Positions 1 through 7,274 of a stretch of DNA of 64,000 nucleotides are shown piece after piece. The notes beneath the pieces were generated by a model. It saw only the letters and a list, made by a program, of their open reading frames with translations, made no database searches and had not been told where the DNA came from. The position numbers and the translations under genes were made by a program. Where the stretch lies: the NCBI RefSeq assembly GCF_018919145.1, contig NZ_JAHLQJ010000005.1:214847-278846 (forward strand). Reading direction: 5' to 3'. Within the stretch, counting starts at the first letter, position 1. The number at the start of each line of letters is the position of its first letter. This DNA comes from Paenibacillus brevis (GTDB taxonomy: Bacteria; Bacillota; Bacilli; Paenibacillales; Paenibacillaceae).

Positions 1-3
1 GAA

Positions 4-678
4 ATGGATATGAAAAAGACAGCTTTTACAGCTACAATAGATCAGATCAAAGAAAAAGTTATCAGCGGGGAATGGCCTCCCGGTTCCCGCATTCCGACTC
101 TTCAACAAATTTCGAAAGAGCTGGGGGTGGGGGTCTCTACAGTCAGGGAGGCCTTGCGAACCTTGGAAAGCCAGGGGAACATTAGTATTGAGCATGGCCG
201 GGGAATGTACGTGAGGAACGACCCCTTGTTACTGGAGGATCCGACTGCAAACCTGAAAGAACTTGGTGATATTTCGCTGGTTAAGCTGCTTGAAGCAAGG
301 ATACTTATTGAACCTGCTTTAGCTGCATTAAGTGCGGAAAGGGCAACACTGCCCGAGGTTAAACAATTAAGAGAGCTTGCTGATAACATGGTGCTGCAAA
401 TGGAGGAGGGCGGTCCTTTTCTGGATACCGACCTTGCCTTTCATCGCCTAATTGCAGAGTCTGCCCAACAGCCTGTCTTATTCCGGATGATGGAGTCGAT
501 ATTCCCTCTGCTCTCTGAAGGCCGGAAGCATACAAACACACTGCCTCATATGAGAACAAAGGCTTCCAGCTACCATGTGCTGATTGCAATTGCAATTGAA
601 GAGCGGCACAGTGAACAGGCACGCCAGCTTATGTATCATCACATCAATGATATGCTGGAGGCGCTAAAAAAATCATGA
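4..678 (+). CDS. FadR-subfamily GntR transcriptional regulator
   Basis: A 224-aa DNA-binding repressor or activator of the GntR superfamily. Residues about 8-72 form the winged helix-turn-helix, with the family pattern PPGSRIPT, then VSTVREALRTLE as recognition helix, then the wing HGRGMYV. Residues about 90-220 are the all-helical FCD ligand-binding domain; Arg99, Asp143 and His147 sit where this family binds a metal and a carboxylate ligand. FCD regulators normally sense small organic acids or sugar acids and control a neighbouring catabolic operon. No such operon is visible here because the window starts right before the gene, so its target probably lies upstream outside the window. The start could be the ATG at 4 or the one at 10; the ribosome site is cut off. 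Confidence 0.85.
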   Translation: MDMKKTAFTATIDQIKEKVISGEWPPGSRIPTLQQISKELGVGVSTVREALRTLESQGNISIEHGRGMYVRNDPLLLEDPTANLKELGDISLVKLLEARILIEPALAALSAERATLPEVKQLRELADNMVLQMEEGGPFLDTDLAFHRLIAESAQQPVLFRMMESIFPLLSEGRKHTNTLPHMRTKASSYHVLIAIAIEERHSEQARQLMYHHINDMLEALKKS

Positions 679-737
679 ACAACCGGCAATCTATTGAACC
701 CCACCTTATATAGTAGTTAAAAGAAGGAGATTACACC

Positions 738-1841
738 ATGTACGATTATTTGATTGTCGGTGCGGGCTTGTTCGGCGCTGTATTCGCTTATGAAGCACGC
801 CAGCGGGGCAAACGCTGCCTGGTGATCGACAAGAGAGAGCATGCCGGCGGCAATGTCTACACCGAGCATATCGAAGGAATCAATGTTCATAAATATGGCG
901 CCCATATTTTCCATACCAATAGCAAACCGATCTGGGACTATGTCCATCAGTTCGCTGAATTCAACCGCTATACCAATGCCCCTTTGGCCAATTACCGGGA
1001 GGAGCTCTACAACCTCCCCTTCAATATGAACACCTTTCATCAGCTCTGGGGAGTGGTTCGTCCGGAGGAAGCAAAGCAACGGATCGAGGAACAAAGACAG
1101 GCCGCCGGCATTACGGATCCTCAAAATCTGGAGGAACAGGCGATCTCGCTGGTAGGCACTGATATTTATGAGAAGCTGATTAAGGGATACACCGAGAAGC
1201 AGTGGGGACGCTCTGCCAGGGATCTGCCAGCCTTCATCATCAAGCGGCTGCCGGTTCGCTTCACCTATGATAACAACTATTTTAACGACCAGTATCAGGG
1301 CATACCGAAGGGCGGCTATAACGTCATTATCGACAAAATGCTTGAAGGGATTGAAGTCCGTCTGCAGGTCGATTTCTTTGAGCAGCGCGAGGAGCTTGTG
1401 AAATCGGCGAAGAAGATGGTCTTCACGGGGATGATCGATCAGTATTACGATTACAGATACGGCGTGCTCGAGTACCGGAGCCTGCAATTCGAGACAAAGT
1501 TCTTGAGCTGGACCGGCAACTATCAGGGCAATGCCGTGGTGAATTATACCGATCGCCAGACGCCTTACACCCGGGTTATTGAGCATAAGCATTTTGAATT
1601 CGGCACCCAGGCCGGCACGGTGATCACAGAGGAATATCCGACCGAATGGAAGCCCGGTCTGGAGCCGTATTATCCGATTAACGACGAGAAGAACAATGAG
1701 ATATACAAGCAGTACAAGGCTTTAGCTGATCAGGAATCGGACGTTATTTTTGGCGGCAGATTGGGCGGCTACAAGTATTACGACATGCATCAGGTCATTG
1801 CGGAAGCCTTGACGGCCGCAGGAAGAGAATTAGGGAAATAA
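738..1841 (+). CDS. glf: UDP-galactopyranose mutase
   Basis: Flavoenzyme that interconverts UDP-galactopyranose and UDP-galactofuranose, supplying galactofuranose for cell-surface glycans. At 367 aa it has the normal family length. The N-terminus is a Rossmann FAD site (YLIVGAGLFG, residues 3-12) followed by GGNVYT and the conserved KYGAHIFHT stretch that contacts flavin and substrate. The C-terminal GGRLGGYKYYDM is the second FAD-binding element. A strong ribosome site (AAGGAG) lies 9 bases before the ATG. The gene stands alone: 59 bases after the GntR gene, and closed by a strong hairpin terminator right after the stop. No glycosyltransferase cluster is adjacent, so the acceptor polymer cannot be read here. 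Confidence 0.96.
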   Translation: MYDYLIVGAGLFGAVFAYEARQRGKRCLVIDKREHAGGNVYTEHIEGINVHKYGAHIFHTNSKPIWDYVHQFAEFNRYTNAPLANYREELYNLPFNMNTFHQLWGVVRPEEAKQRIEEQRQAAGITDPQNLEEQAISLVGTDIYEKLIKGYTEKQWGRSARDLPAFIIKRLPVRFTYDNNYFNDQYQGIPKGGYNVIIDKMLEGIEVRLQVDFFEQREELVKSAKKMVFTGMIDQYYDYRYGVLEYRSLQFETKFLSWTGNYQGNAVVNYTDRQTPYTRVIEHKHFEFGTQAGTVITEEYPTEWKPGLEPYYPINDEKNNEIYKQYKALADQESDVIFGGRLGGYKYYDMHQVIAEALTAAGRELGK

Positions 1842-1843
1842 GC

Positions 1844-1886
1844 ACAGTCCCGGTGATCTCATCAAAAGGATCATCGGGACTGTTTC
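1844..1886 (+). terminator. Rho-independent terminator of glf
   Basis: A 15-base stem (ACAGTCCCGGTGATC paired with GATCATCGGGACTGT) and a 10-base loop, followed by TTTCATT, begins 3 bases after the glf stop codon. Confidence 0.85.
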
Positions 1887-1914
1887 ATTAAGCATCTGAA
1901 CAAAAGCTCACTCA

Positions 1915-2541
1915 TTAATGACGTTCTATCAGGGGAAGAATATCACTTGGGTGTTCAAATTTATACTTCGCCGGAATAGCGTCGGGCTGCCTGCATCCCC
2001 ACAATGCCAACCCAAAATCCACACCGGCTGCTCTCGCACATTCATAATCGTAAATCGTATCTCCGATATAAATGGACTCCTCAGCCTTTGCACCCGACAT
2101 CTCGAGAAACTTAAGCAATGGCTCGGGATGCGGCTTATGCAAATTCGTATCATCTGCACATACAGCGTAGGTCAAATCGTATACGAGACCAAAGGGGACG
2201 AAGTCGTCCAAAAACTCCTGGTATGTCTTCGACGTTACTACCCCGGTAAGCGCCGATTGCTCACTAAGATCAGTAAGCAGTTGCCGGACACCTTCGTAGA
2301 CATGAATCGTATGGCGATACTCTTCCATCAGATCATTCCATCTTTTATTGGCAAGATCAATGTACTCAATCCCAAGTCGGCGCAGGGAGACGGCCCCTGG
2401 AATCCCGAGAACAAAGGTAAGATCTTGCTGGCTCATTTCCAGATCGTAATTTTGCTTCAGAAGCTTCTGCAGAGATCCCAACACGGCTTGCTCCGTATGG
2501 ATCAGCGTGCCGTCAATGTCAAAGATGCAGGCATTGTACAT
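1915..2541 (-). CDS. HAD-superfamily phosphatase
   Basis: A 208-aa cytoplasmic haloacid dehalogenase-fold phosphatase of the PpaX / phosphoglycolate phosphatase / beta-phosphoglucomutase type. All four HAD motifs are present: DIDGT (nucleophile Asp8 and acid Asp10), TSKT (motif II), the lysine of HKPHPEP (motif III) and GDTIYDYECA (motif IV, Mg binding). Residues about 15-80 form the helical C1 cap. The substrate cannot be read from sequence. The ATG is preceded by GAAGGAGGAAC. The LacI-type regulator gene ends 78 bases upstream on the same strand, with a palindrome between them (2597-2610). Confidence 0.88.
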   Translation of the reverse strand: MYNACIFDIDGTLIHTEQAVLGSLQKLLKQNYDLEMSQQDLTFVLGIPGAVSLRRLGIEYIDLANKRWNDLMEEYRHTIHVYEGVRQLLTDLSEQSALTGVVTSKTYQEFLDDFVPFGLVYDLTYAVCADDTNLHKPHPEPLLKFLEMSGAKAEESIYIGDTIYDYECARAAGVDFGLALWGCRQPDAIPAKYKFEHPSDILPLIERH

Positions 2542-2596
2542 GAATGTTCCTCCTTCAGCATGATTGGTGATTTGAGAATATCTCCATGCTAAAGTA

Positions 2597-2610
2597 TGAA
2601 ATGCATTTCA
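2597..2610. promoter_or_regulatory. Perfect 14-bp palindrome, possible LacI-type operator
   Basis: TGAAATGCATTTCA is a perfect inverted repeat, 56 bases upstream of the HAD phosphatase start and just after the stop of the LacI-family gene. LacI-family operators are 14-20-bp palindromes, so the neighbouring regulator could bind here. This is inference from position and symmetry only; most LacI operators have a central CG, this one has GC. Confidence 0.35.
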
Positions 2611-2619
2611 AGTCAATAG

Positions 2620-3570
2620 CTAGATCGATTGCCGCGTAATAATACGGTATGGAATCTCAACCTTATCCTTGGATTCCCCGATCAATAGGTCAAAGGCTTG
2701 CTCACCGACCTGTATCAGCTGATGATCAACCGTAGACAGTTGTAATCCGATCCCGACAGGCTGATTCTCTTGGCCAATAATCGCCAAATCTTCCGGCACC
2801 CGCAAGCCAAGGCCCGATGCATATCGATAAACCCCCGCCGCAACCTCATCGCCGTTCGCATATACAGCAGTCGGCTTAAGATCAGAATCGAGCAATAGCC
2901 GGGCTGCTCTCTCCCCGTCATCCATGCTGTAACAATCCGTAACATGATACGCCGGCGGCAGATCGCCAAATACATGATGATAGGCCCTGATAATCAGCTG
3001 CGTACTATTGCTCTCTATTCCTCTGGCCGTCGTAAATGCGACCCGTTCATGTCCTCTGGTTCTTAGCAGTTGAAAAGCGTCTACGAAGGACGCATATCGA
3101 TCAATATAAGCGCAGCCGAGATCAGGATGGTCGGTATATTCACATACGACGATTGTGCCATATTTCGTATAAGGGATAATCGCATCCCAGTCGTTCGAAC
3201 GCGAGGTGATCATAATTCCGTCCAGCTGTTTATTTTTGAGCATGGCCAAGCAACTGAGCTCTTGAGCCGGATCGTATCTCGTAGGCAGAACCATCACAGA
3301 GTAACCATGTTCAACCGACCGATTAAGAACCCCGTGAAGCAGTTGATCAAAGGCCTGATTGTTGTTGTACGGCATGATAACGCCGATCGTCCTCGTTTTC
3401 TGGCGGATTAAATCAACTGCTAGACGGTTTGGCGTATAGTCGAGTTCGTCGATCACCCGCTGCACGGCTATCCGCTTCGCTTCGGATACGTAAGGATTGT
3501 GATTCAGAACCCTGGATACGGTAGATACGGATACCCCCGCAAGCTTTGCAATATCACTTATATTGGCCAT
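2620..3570 (-). CDS. LacI-family transcriptional regulator
   Basis: A 316-aa repressor. Residues 1-60 are the LacI helix-turn-helix and hinge: ANISDIAKLAGVSVSTVSRV, then the hinge helix around YTPNRLAVDL. The rest is a periplasmic-binding-protein-like sugar-sensing domain, opening with RTIGVIMP and ending with the PYRIITRQS tail typical of the family. Length is slightly below the usual 330-340 aa. The ATG has AGAGGAAGG upstream. No sugar transport operon is adjacent, so the effector is unknown; the nearest downstream gene on the same strand is the HAD phosphatase, a plausible target. Confidence 0.93.
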   Translation of the reverse strand: MANISDIAKLAGVSVSTVSRVLNHNPYVSEAKRIAVQRVIDELDYTPNRLAVDLIRQKTRTIGVIMPYNNNQAFDQLLHGVLNRSVEHGYSVMVLPTRYDPAQELSCLAMLKNKQLDGIMITSRSNDWDAIIPYTKYGTIVVCEYTDHPDLGCAYIDRYASFVDAFQLLRTRGHERVAFTTARGIESNSTQLIIRAYHHVFGDLPPAYHVTDCYSMDDGERAARLLLDSDLKPTAVYANGDEVAAGVYRYASGLGLRVPEDLAIIGQENQPVGIGLQLSTVDHQLIQVGEQAFDLLIGESKDKVEIPYRIITRQSI

Positions 3571-3726
3571 TGCAACCTTCCTCTGAACCTCATGCTTTTA
3601 TTTTCTTCCTGCTTCCTATTCACAGGAATCTTATAACTAAGATACCACACAATTATCTACCTCAGTGCTGCCGGGCTTCTATATTTCTCGATTTCTCGTT
3701 GATTTTTTCAAATGCTTTATTGCGGA

Positions 3727-4704
3727 TCATTCCTTAACAAACTCCTTGGTGCTTCTTACCGTATCAATTGGACGGACCAATTTCTCGATTTGCGCGCGCT
3801 TGGGCTCCAGGAAGGGTGGCAGCGATAATTTTTCGCCCAAGGTTTCATAAGGCTCATCCCCCATAAATCCAGGCCCGTCCGTGGCGAATTCAAACAGAAT
3901 TTGCGGTGCGACTCTGGCATATAAAGACTCAAAGAAGTGGCGGTTGACATACCCGGAAGTCGGGAAGCCAAAGCTGCTCATTCGCTCAATCCATTCATTC
4001 AATACGGAGCGGTCCTCCACCCGGAATGCCGCATGGTGCACCGTGCCATAGCCTTGACGCGCCGGAGGCAGGAACGTGTTGCGCTCTACGATCACCGAAG
4101 CCCCATTGCCGCCTTCCCCTACCTCGAATAAATGATAGGACCCATCCTTGGCGGTTTCCTGGAACAACAAGACCTTCTCCAGAATTTCTTTAAAGTCATC
4201 AAAGTTTGCAATCCGGACAAAGACCGGCCCCAAGCCTGTAATCGCATATTCCAAAGGAACAGGGCCCTTCTGCCATGGCGTTCCGGATTCGACGCCTGTA
4301 TTGTGCTCGTCGGAAATCAGCTGATAATGCTGGTCATCGAAATCGGTGAACGCGAGTACTTTTTTGCCAAACTGCTCTTTGATCCCGTTGTGGTTGACTT
4401 TGAGCCGATCGAAGCGTTGCACCCAGTACGTTAGCGCTGCATCGCTTGGTACGCGGAAGGAGGTCTTCGAAATCTCGTTGGTTCCATGCGTGCCCTTTGG
4501 AATCCCGGGGAAATCAAAAAATGTCATGTCCGTTCCCGCGCTTCCTTTATCGTCGGCAAAGAATAAATGGTACGTCTGAATATCATCCTGATTCACGGTC
4601 TTCTTGATTAACCGCATGCCTAATACATAGGTGAAAAATTCATAGTTCTTTTCTGCGCTGCTCGTAATAGCTGTTACGTGGTGTACTCCTTTAAGATGGT
4701 TCAT
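3727..4704 (-). CDS. VOC-family ring-cleaving dioxygenase (MhqO/MhqA-like), second of pair
   Basis: A 325-aa glyoxalase/dioxygenase-fold protein built of two VOC modules (about 1-140 and 150-310). It starts HHVTAITS, has the duplicated pattern SGTPW ... GPVFVRI, and a late metal-binding region HHAAFRV ... ILFEFATDGPGF. Family members are non-haem iron dioxygenases thought to open hydroquinone or catechol rings; in B. subtilis the MhqR regulon contains close relatives. The start at 4704 is chosen because GGAGGAG lies 7 bases before this ATG; a longer TTG start has no ribosome site. It follows the paralogous gene after only 15 bases, so the two are one operon. The paralogs clearly arose by duplication. 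Confidence 0.88.
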   Translation of the reverse strand: MNHLKGVHHVTAITSSAEKNYEFFTYVLGMRLIKKTVNQDDIQTYHLFFADDKGSAGTDMTFFDFPGIPKGTHGTNEISKTSFRVPSDAALTYWVQRFDRLKVNHNGIKEQFGKKVLAFTDFDDQHYQLISDEHNTGVESGTPWQKGPVPLEYAITGLGPVFVRIANFDDFKEILEKVLLFQETAKDGSYHLFEVGEGGNGASVIVERNTFLPPARQGYGTVHHAAFRVEDRSVLNEWIERMSSFGFPTSGYVNRHFFESLYARVAPQILFEFATDGPGFMGDEPYETLGEKLSLPPFLEPKRAQIEKLVRPIDTVRSTKEFVKE

Positions 4705-4719
4705 TCTATTCTCCTCCAA

Positions 4720-5661
4720 TTAATCCTCAAGCGGGATCAGTTTATTTTCAATTTCTGCTCTGTGCTCTTCCAAAAAAGGCGGCAAATCCAGTTTTTCACC
4801 GAGTGTGTCTACATCTCCATCCACGGTGAAGCCGGGTTCATCGGTTGCGATTTCAAATAGAATTCCATTCGATTCCCGGAAATACAGGCTCTTAAAATAG
4901 AATCGATCAACTATGCCGGATGAATGGAAGCCGCGTGCCCGCACTTGCTCTTCCCAGTAGATCAGCTCCTCGTCACTTTTTACACGAATAGCCAAATGAT
5001 GAATGCTGCCGCGACCTGGCTTTTCCGAAGGTCCGTCCAGATACTTCACAACGATTTCGCCAAAGGCCTCTCCTTCGATGGATTGAAAGATAGCTTCGTC
5101 ATCTGTCCGACTGACCTCTGTATAACCAAGCATGTCCGTAAGCGTGCTCGCCAGCTTATCCAGTCTTCGAACCGTGATTTCCACCGTTCCCATCCCTTGG
5201 ATCTGATGCTCCGCAGGGACTGCTGACTTCTCCCAGGTCTGCCAGTGCGTAACCTTCGCACCATGGGAGACGAGAAGCGCCATACGCAGGCCTTCTGAAT
5301 CTTCAAATAGCAAAGCCGGGTGATTCGCATAAGTCGTGATCCCCCCGTGCTCCACCCCCAATTCCTCAAACCGCGCTTTCCAGTACAACAGACTAGCTTC
5401 GGAGGGTACGAGCAGTCCGATCTTCGTGATAGCATTGGTACCACGATAAGTATTCCCTACCGGTGGAATTTCAAAGAAGGATAGCTCAGTACCCGGGCTG
5501 CCCGTTTTATCCCCATAAAATAAGTGATACATTGAGGGCTCATCCTGGTTTACGGTTACTTTCACGCGCCGCAAGCCAAGCACATCCCGGTAGAAGCGGC
5601 TATTTTGATTGGCGTTCTTGGTAATCATAGAAATGTGATGATGTCCTGGAATTTTCAACAT
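4720..5661 (-). CDS. VOC-family ring-cleaving dioxygenase (MhqO/MhqA-like), first of pair
   Basis: A 313-aa two-module VOC protein, paralogous to the gene downstream. Shared landmarks are GHHHISMITKNA at the N-terminus, VTVNQDEPSMYHLFYGDKTG, IHHLAIRV in the second module and ILFEIATDEPGF near the end. The His and Glu residues in these blocks match the 2-His-1-Glu iron site expected for extradiol-type dioxygenases. Predicted role: oxidative detoxification of quinones or hydroquinones in the cytoplasm. The ATG is preceded by AAGGAGGAGTAATCC. The motif TTTACTAGTCAAGTGA at 5685-5700, shared with the front of the MarR gene, is a candidate operator. Confidence 0.88.
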   Translation of the reverse strand: MLKIPGHHHISMITKNANQNSRFYRDVLGLRRVKVTVNQDEPSMYHLFYGDKTGSPGTELSFFEIPPVGNTYRGTNAITKIGLLVPSEASLLYWKARFEELGVEHGGITTYANHPALLFEDSEGLRMALLVSHGAKVTHWQTWEKSAVPAEHQIQGMGTVEITVRRLDKLASTLTDMLGYTEVSRTDDEAIFQSIEGEAFGEIVVKYLDGPSEKPGRGSIHHLAIRVKSDEELIYWEEQVRARGFHSSGIVDRFYFKSLYFRESNGILFEIATDEPGFTVDGDVDTLGEKLDLPPFLEEHRAEIENKLIPLED

Positions 5662-5684
5662 GGATTACTCCTCCTTGGGTTCGG

Positions 5685-5700
5685 TTTACTAGTCAAGTGA
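5685..5700. promoter_or_regulatory. Candidate MarR operator upstream of dioxygenase pair
   Basis: TTTACTAGTCAAGTGA, 24 bases upstream of the first dioxygenase start. It shares TTTAC-N3-TCAAGTGA with 6216-6231 in front of the MarR gene. Two copies of one motif before the regulator and before its likely target operon suggest autoregulation and co-control. Inference only. Confidence 0.5.
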
Positions 5701-5748
5701 TCGGGGTTAAAAAAATGTACAACTTAGCTTGCCTCTGGCCTAGCAATG

Positions 5749-6186
5749 CTAAGTGTCCATTTTACTTTCCGTATGCTTCTGCAGCTTAGACATCAGCTTA
5801 TATAGTGATTTCTGCTCTTCCTCAGTCAAGCACTCATTGAATAACGACGTTTGAAACGCAAGCTGGTGCTCAAAGACTTCCTTCATCTTATCTTCTCCTT
5901 TAGGAGTGAGATAAATCCACTTCGTCTTCCATTCCTGCTTACGCTGGATATAGCCCTCTTGCTCAAGCCGCTGGAGCATACGGGACATTCCGCCCTCCGT
6001 CACCGTTGCCTTCATCGCTAATTGACTCTGCATGATGGGCTGGTAACTGGCAATCTGATTCAATACATCAAATTGAGCGGCTGTGATATGAAATGGCTTC
6101 AGGAATTCATTCGACAACAAATTGCTTTGATGGGTAAAGCGGGCAATACGCAACCAATTCAGTGAACTAAGAGTATTCTTTTTCAA
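5749..6186 (-). CDS. MarR-family regulator, probably MhqR-like
   Basis: A 145-aa winged-helix repressor of the MarR family with normal length. The core runs from [23 protein letters not shown] through the recognition helix [18 protein letters not shown] and the wing [19 protein letters not shown], with N- and C-terminal dimerisation helices. Its place directly upstream of two ring-cleaving dioxygenases is the arrangement of the B. subtilis MhqR regulon, where quinone electrophiles release the repressor. No reactive cysteine is present in the protein, in line with MhqR-type rather than OhrR/YodB-type sensing. Candidate operator at 6216-6231, 30 bases before the start. Function by neighbourhood is inference; the family call is firm. 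Confidence 0.9.
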   Translation of the reverse strand: MKKNTLSSLNWLRIARFTHQSNLLSNEFLKPFHITAAQFDVLNQIASYQPIMQSQLAMKATVTEGGMSRMLQRLEQEGYIQRKQEWKTKWIYLTPKGEDKMKEVFEHQLAFQTSLFNECLTEEEQKSLYKLMSKLQKHTESKMDT

Positions 6187-6215
6187 TCGAGCTCACTTCC
6201 CTTCGCTACTATCAC

Positions 6216-6231
6216 TTTACACCTCAAGTGA
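6216..6231. promoter_or_regulatory. Candidate MarR autoregulatory operator
   Basis: TTTACACCTCAAGTGA, followed by GTAAA, so that TTTAC and GTAAA form an imperfect inverted repeat around CTCAAGTGA. The shared core TTTAC-N3-TCAAGTGA is also found in front of the dioxygenase operon. Confidence 0.5.
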
Positions 6232-6252
6232 GTAAAAAGCAAGGGTTCTCTA

Positions 6253-7068
6253 TTAGCGTAATGATAAGTTTCGTTTTATTTCTCGTATCATGTCGTCAGC
6301 AAATGCCAACAAAGACTGTGAATCAACAATACTATGTTCTGTCTCTCCGCAGCCTGTCCCTGTATATTCATGCAGGCATTGTCTGATCAGCGGGTGAAAT
6401 GCTTGGGGCAAAGCTTTTAATCCCCAATCTCCTCCCTCTTGCTTGGATGATACCTTCCCTTCTTTTATGAAATACAAAACTCTGCAAAGATTTAAGGTGA
6501 GGTACATAGGAGTTAGATATGCAGGAGGATTGTCAGCAATCTCCTCAGCACATCCTTCTACATCCTGTAAAATGGAGGCAAGGTAATATTTACTGTCGAT
6601 CGGCTCATAAAGCTCGCTTAATGGTTGTCCATATAGAGCTATCCCTCTTTCATATGCAACAACAATCTGAGAAGCTAGGTCCTCATCTTCAAAGCCCCCG
6701 CAAAGATAATTCTCGTCTGCAAGATATTTCTCCCTGTGATAATCAGAGTAATGAAACTCAAAAGGTGTCGGATAAACAAAAGACGTTAAGCAGTTTTCTA
6801 AAATGATGGTGAATTCTATTCCGCGCTCATTAGACCCTTTAGACATTTCGTCATGCAAAGACAACGCTATTTTTGCAATCCTGGGGTTATTTACCGGCAT
6901 CAGCTTTTCTTTAACCACAATTAAAAAATCGATGTCACTCTTAATCGGATTAAAACACCCCATGGCTAGTGATCCATGCAAATAAATCCCTAACAAGTTC
7001 TCCCTAAGTTCATCTTTGAAAAGAGGAACGATTTTATCTAAAAAAGCCTGGGTATCCACATCAATCAC
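6253..7068 (-). CDS. Aminoglycoside nucleotidyltransferase-like protein (AadA/ANT family)
   Basis: A 271-aa protein with an N-terminal nucleotidyltransferase domain: YLHGSLAMGCFNPIKSDIDF carries the GS-x9-SDxD signature whose two aspartates bind Mg-ATP. Residues about 150-260 form the all-helical DUF4111 domain seen after it in ANT(3'')/ANT(9) enzymes. Family members adenylylate streptomycin or spectinomycin; many chromosomal Firmicute copies have unknown substrates. It is monocistronic between the MarR gene and the serine hydrolase. Whether it gives resistance cannot be judged from sequence. Confidence 0.82.
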   Translation of the reverse strand: MIDVDTQAFLDKIVPLFKDELRENLLGIYLHGSLAMGCFNPIKSDIDFLIVVKEKLMPVNNPRIAKIALSLHDEMSKGSNERGIEFTIILENCLTSFVYPTPFEFHYSDYHREKYLADENYLCGGFEDEDLASQIVVAYERGIALYGQPLSELYEPIDSKYYLASILQDVEGCAEEIADNPPAYLTPMYLTLNLCRVLYFIKEGKVSSKQEGGDWGLKALPQAFHPLIRQCLHEYTGTGCGETEHSIVDSQSLLAFADDMIREIKRNLSLR

Positions 7069-7201
7069 CTTCCATATTATTTCATAATAGCACTCTAAGT
7101 ATAATTTAACTGCTACTTATATCAAGGTAACACTCATTTATAACGGAGATGTCCGTTGGTTTAATTAAGCTGCTCCGTCTGATAGGATTTAAAAAAACGA
7201 A

Positions 7202-7232
7202 TCCTGCGGGAGGATGAACCTCTCCCGCAGGA
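7202..7232 (-). terminator. Terminator of the serine hydrolase gene
   Basis: Hairpin TCCTGCGGGAGG paired with CCTCTCCCGCAGGA; read on the minus strand it is followed by TTCGTTTTTTT. It lies about 45 bases after the stop codon of the hydrolase. Confidence 0.8.
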
Positions 7233-7274
7233 CGTGCTGTTTTTTATAGTTCCGCCAGCCCAAGACATGTTTCC

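Noticed and set aside
717..1592. Long minus-strand frame of 291 codons
   Set aside because: Antisense shadow of the UDP-galactopyranose mutase gene.
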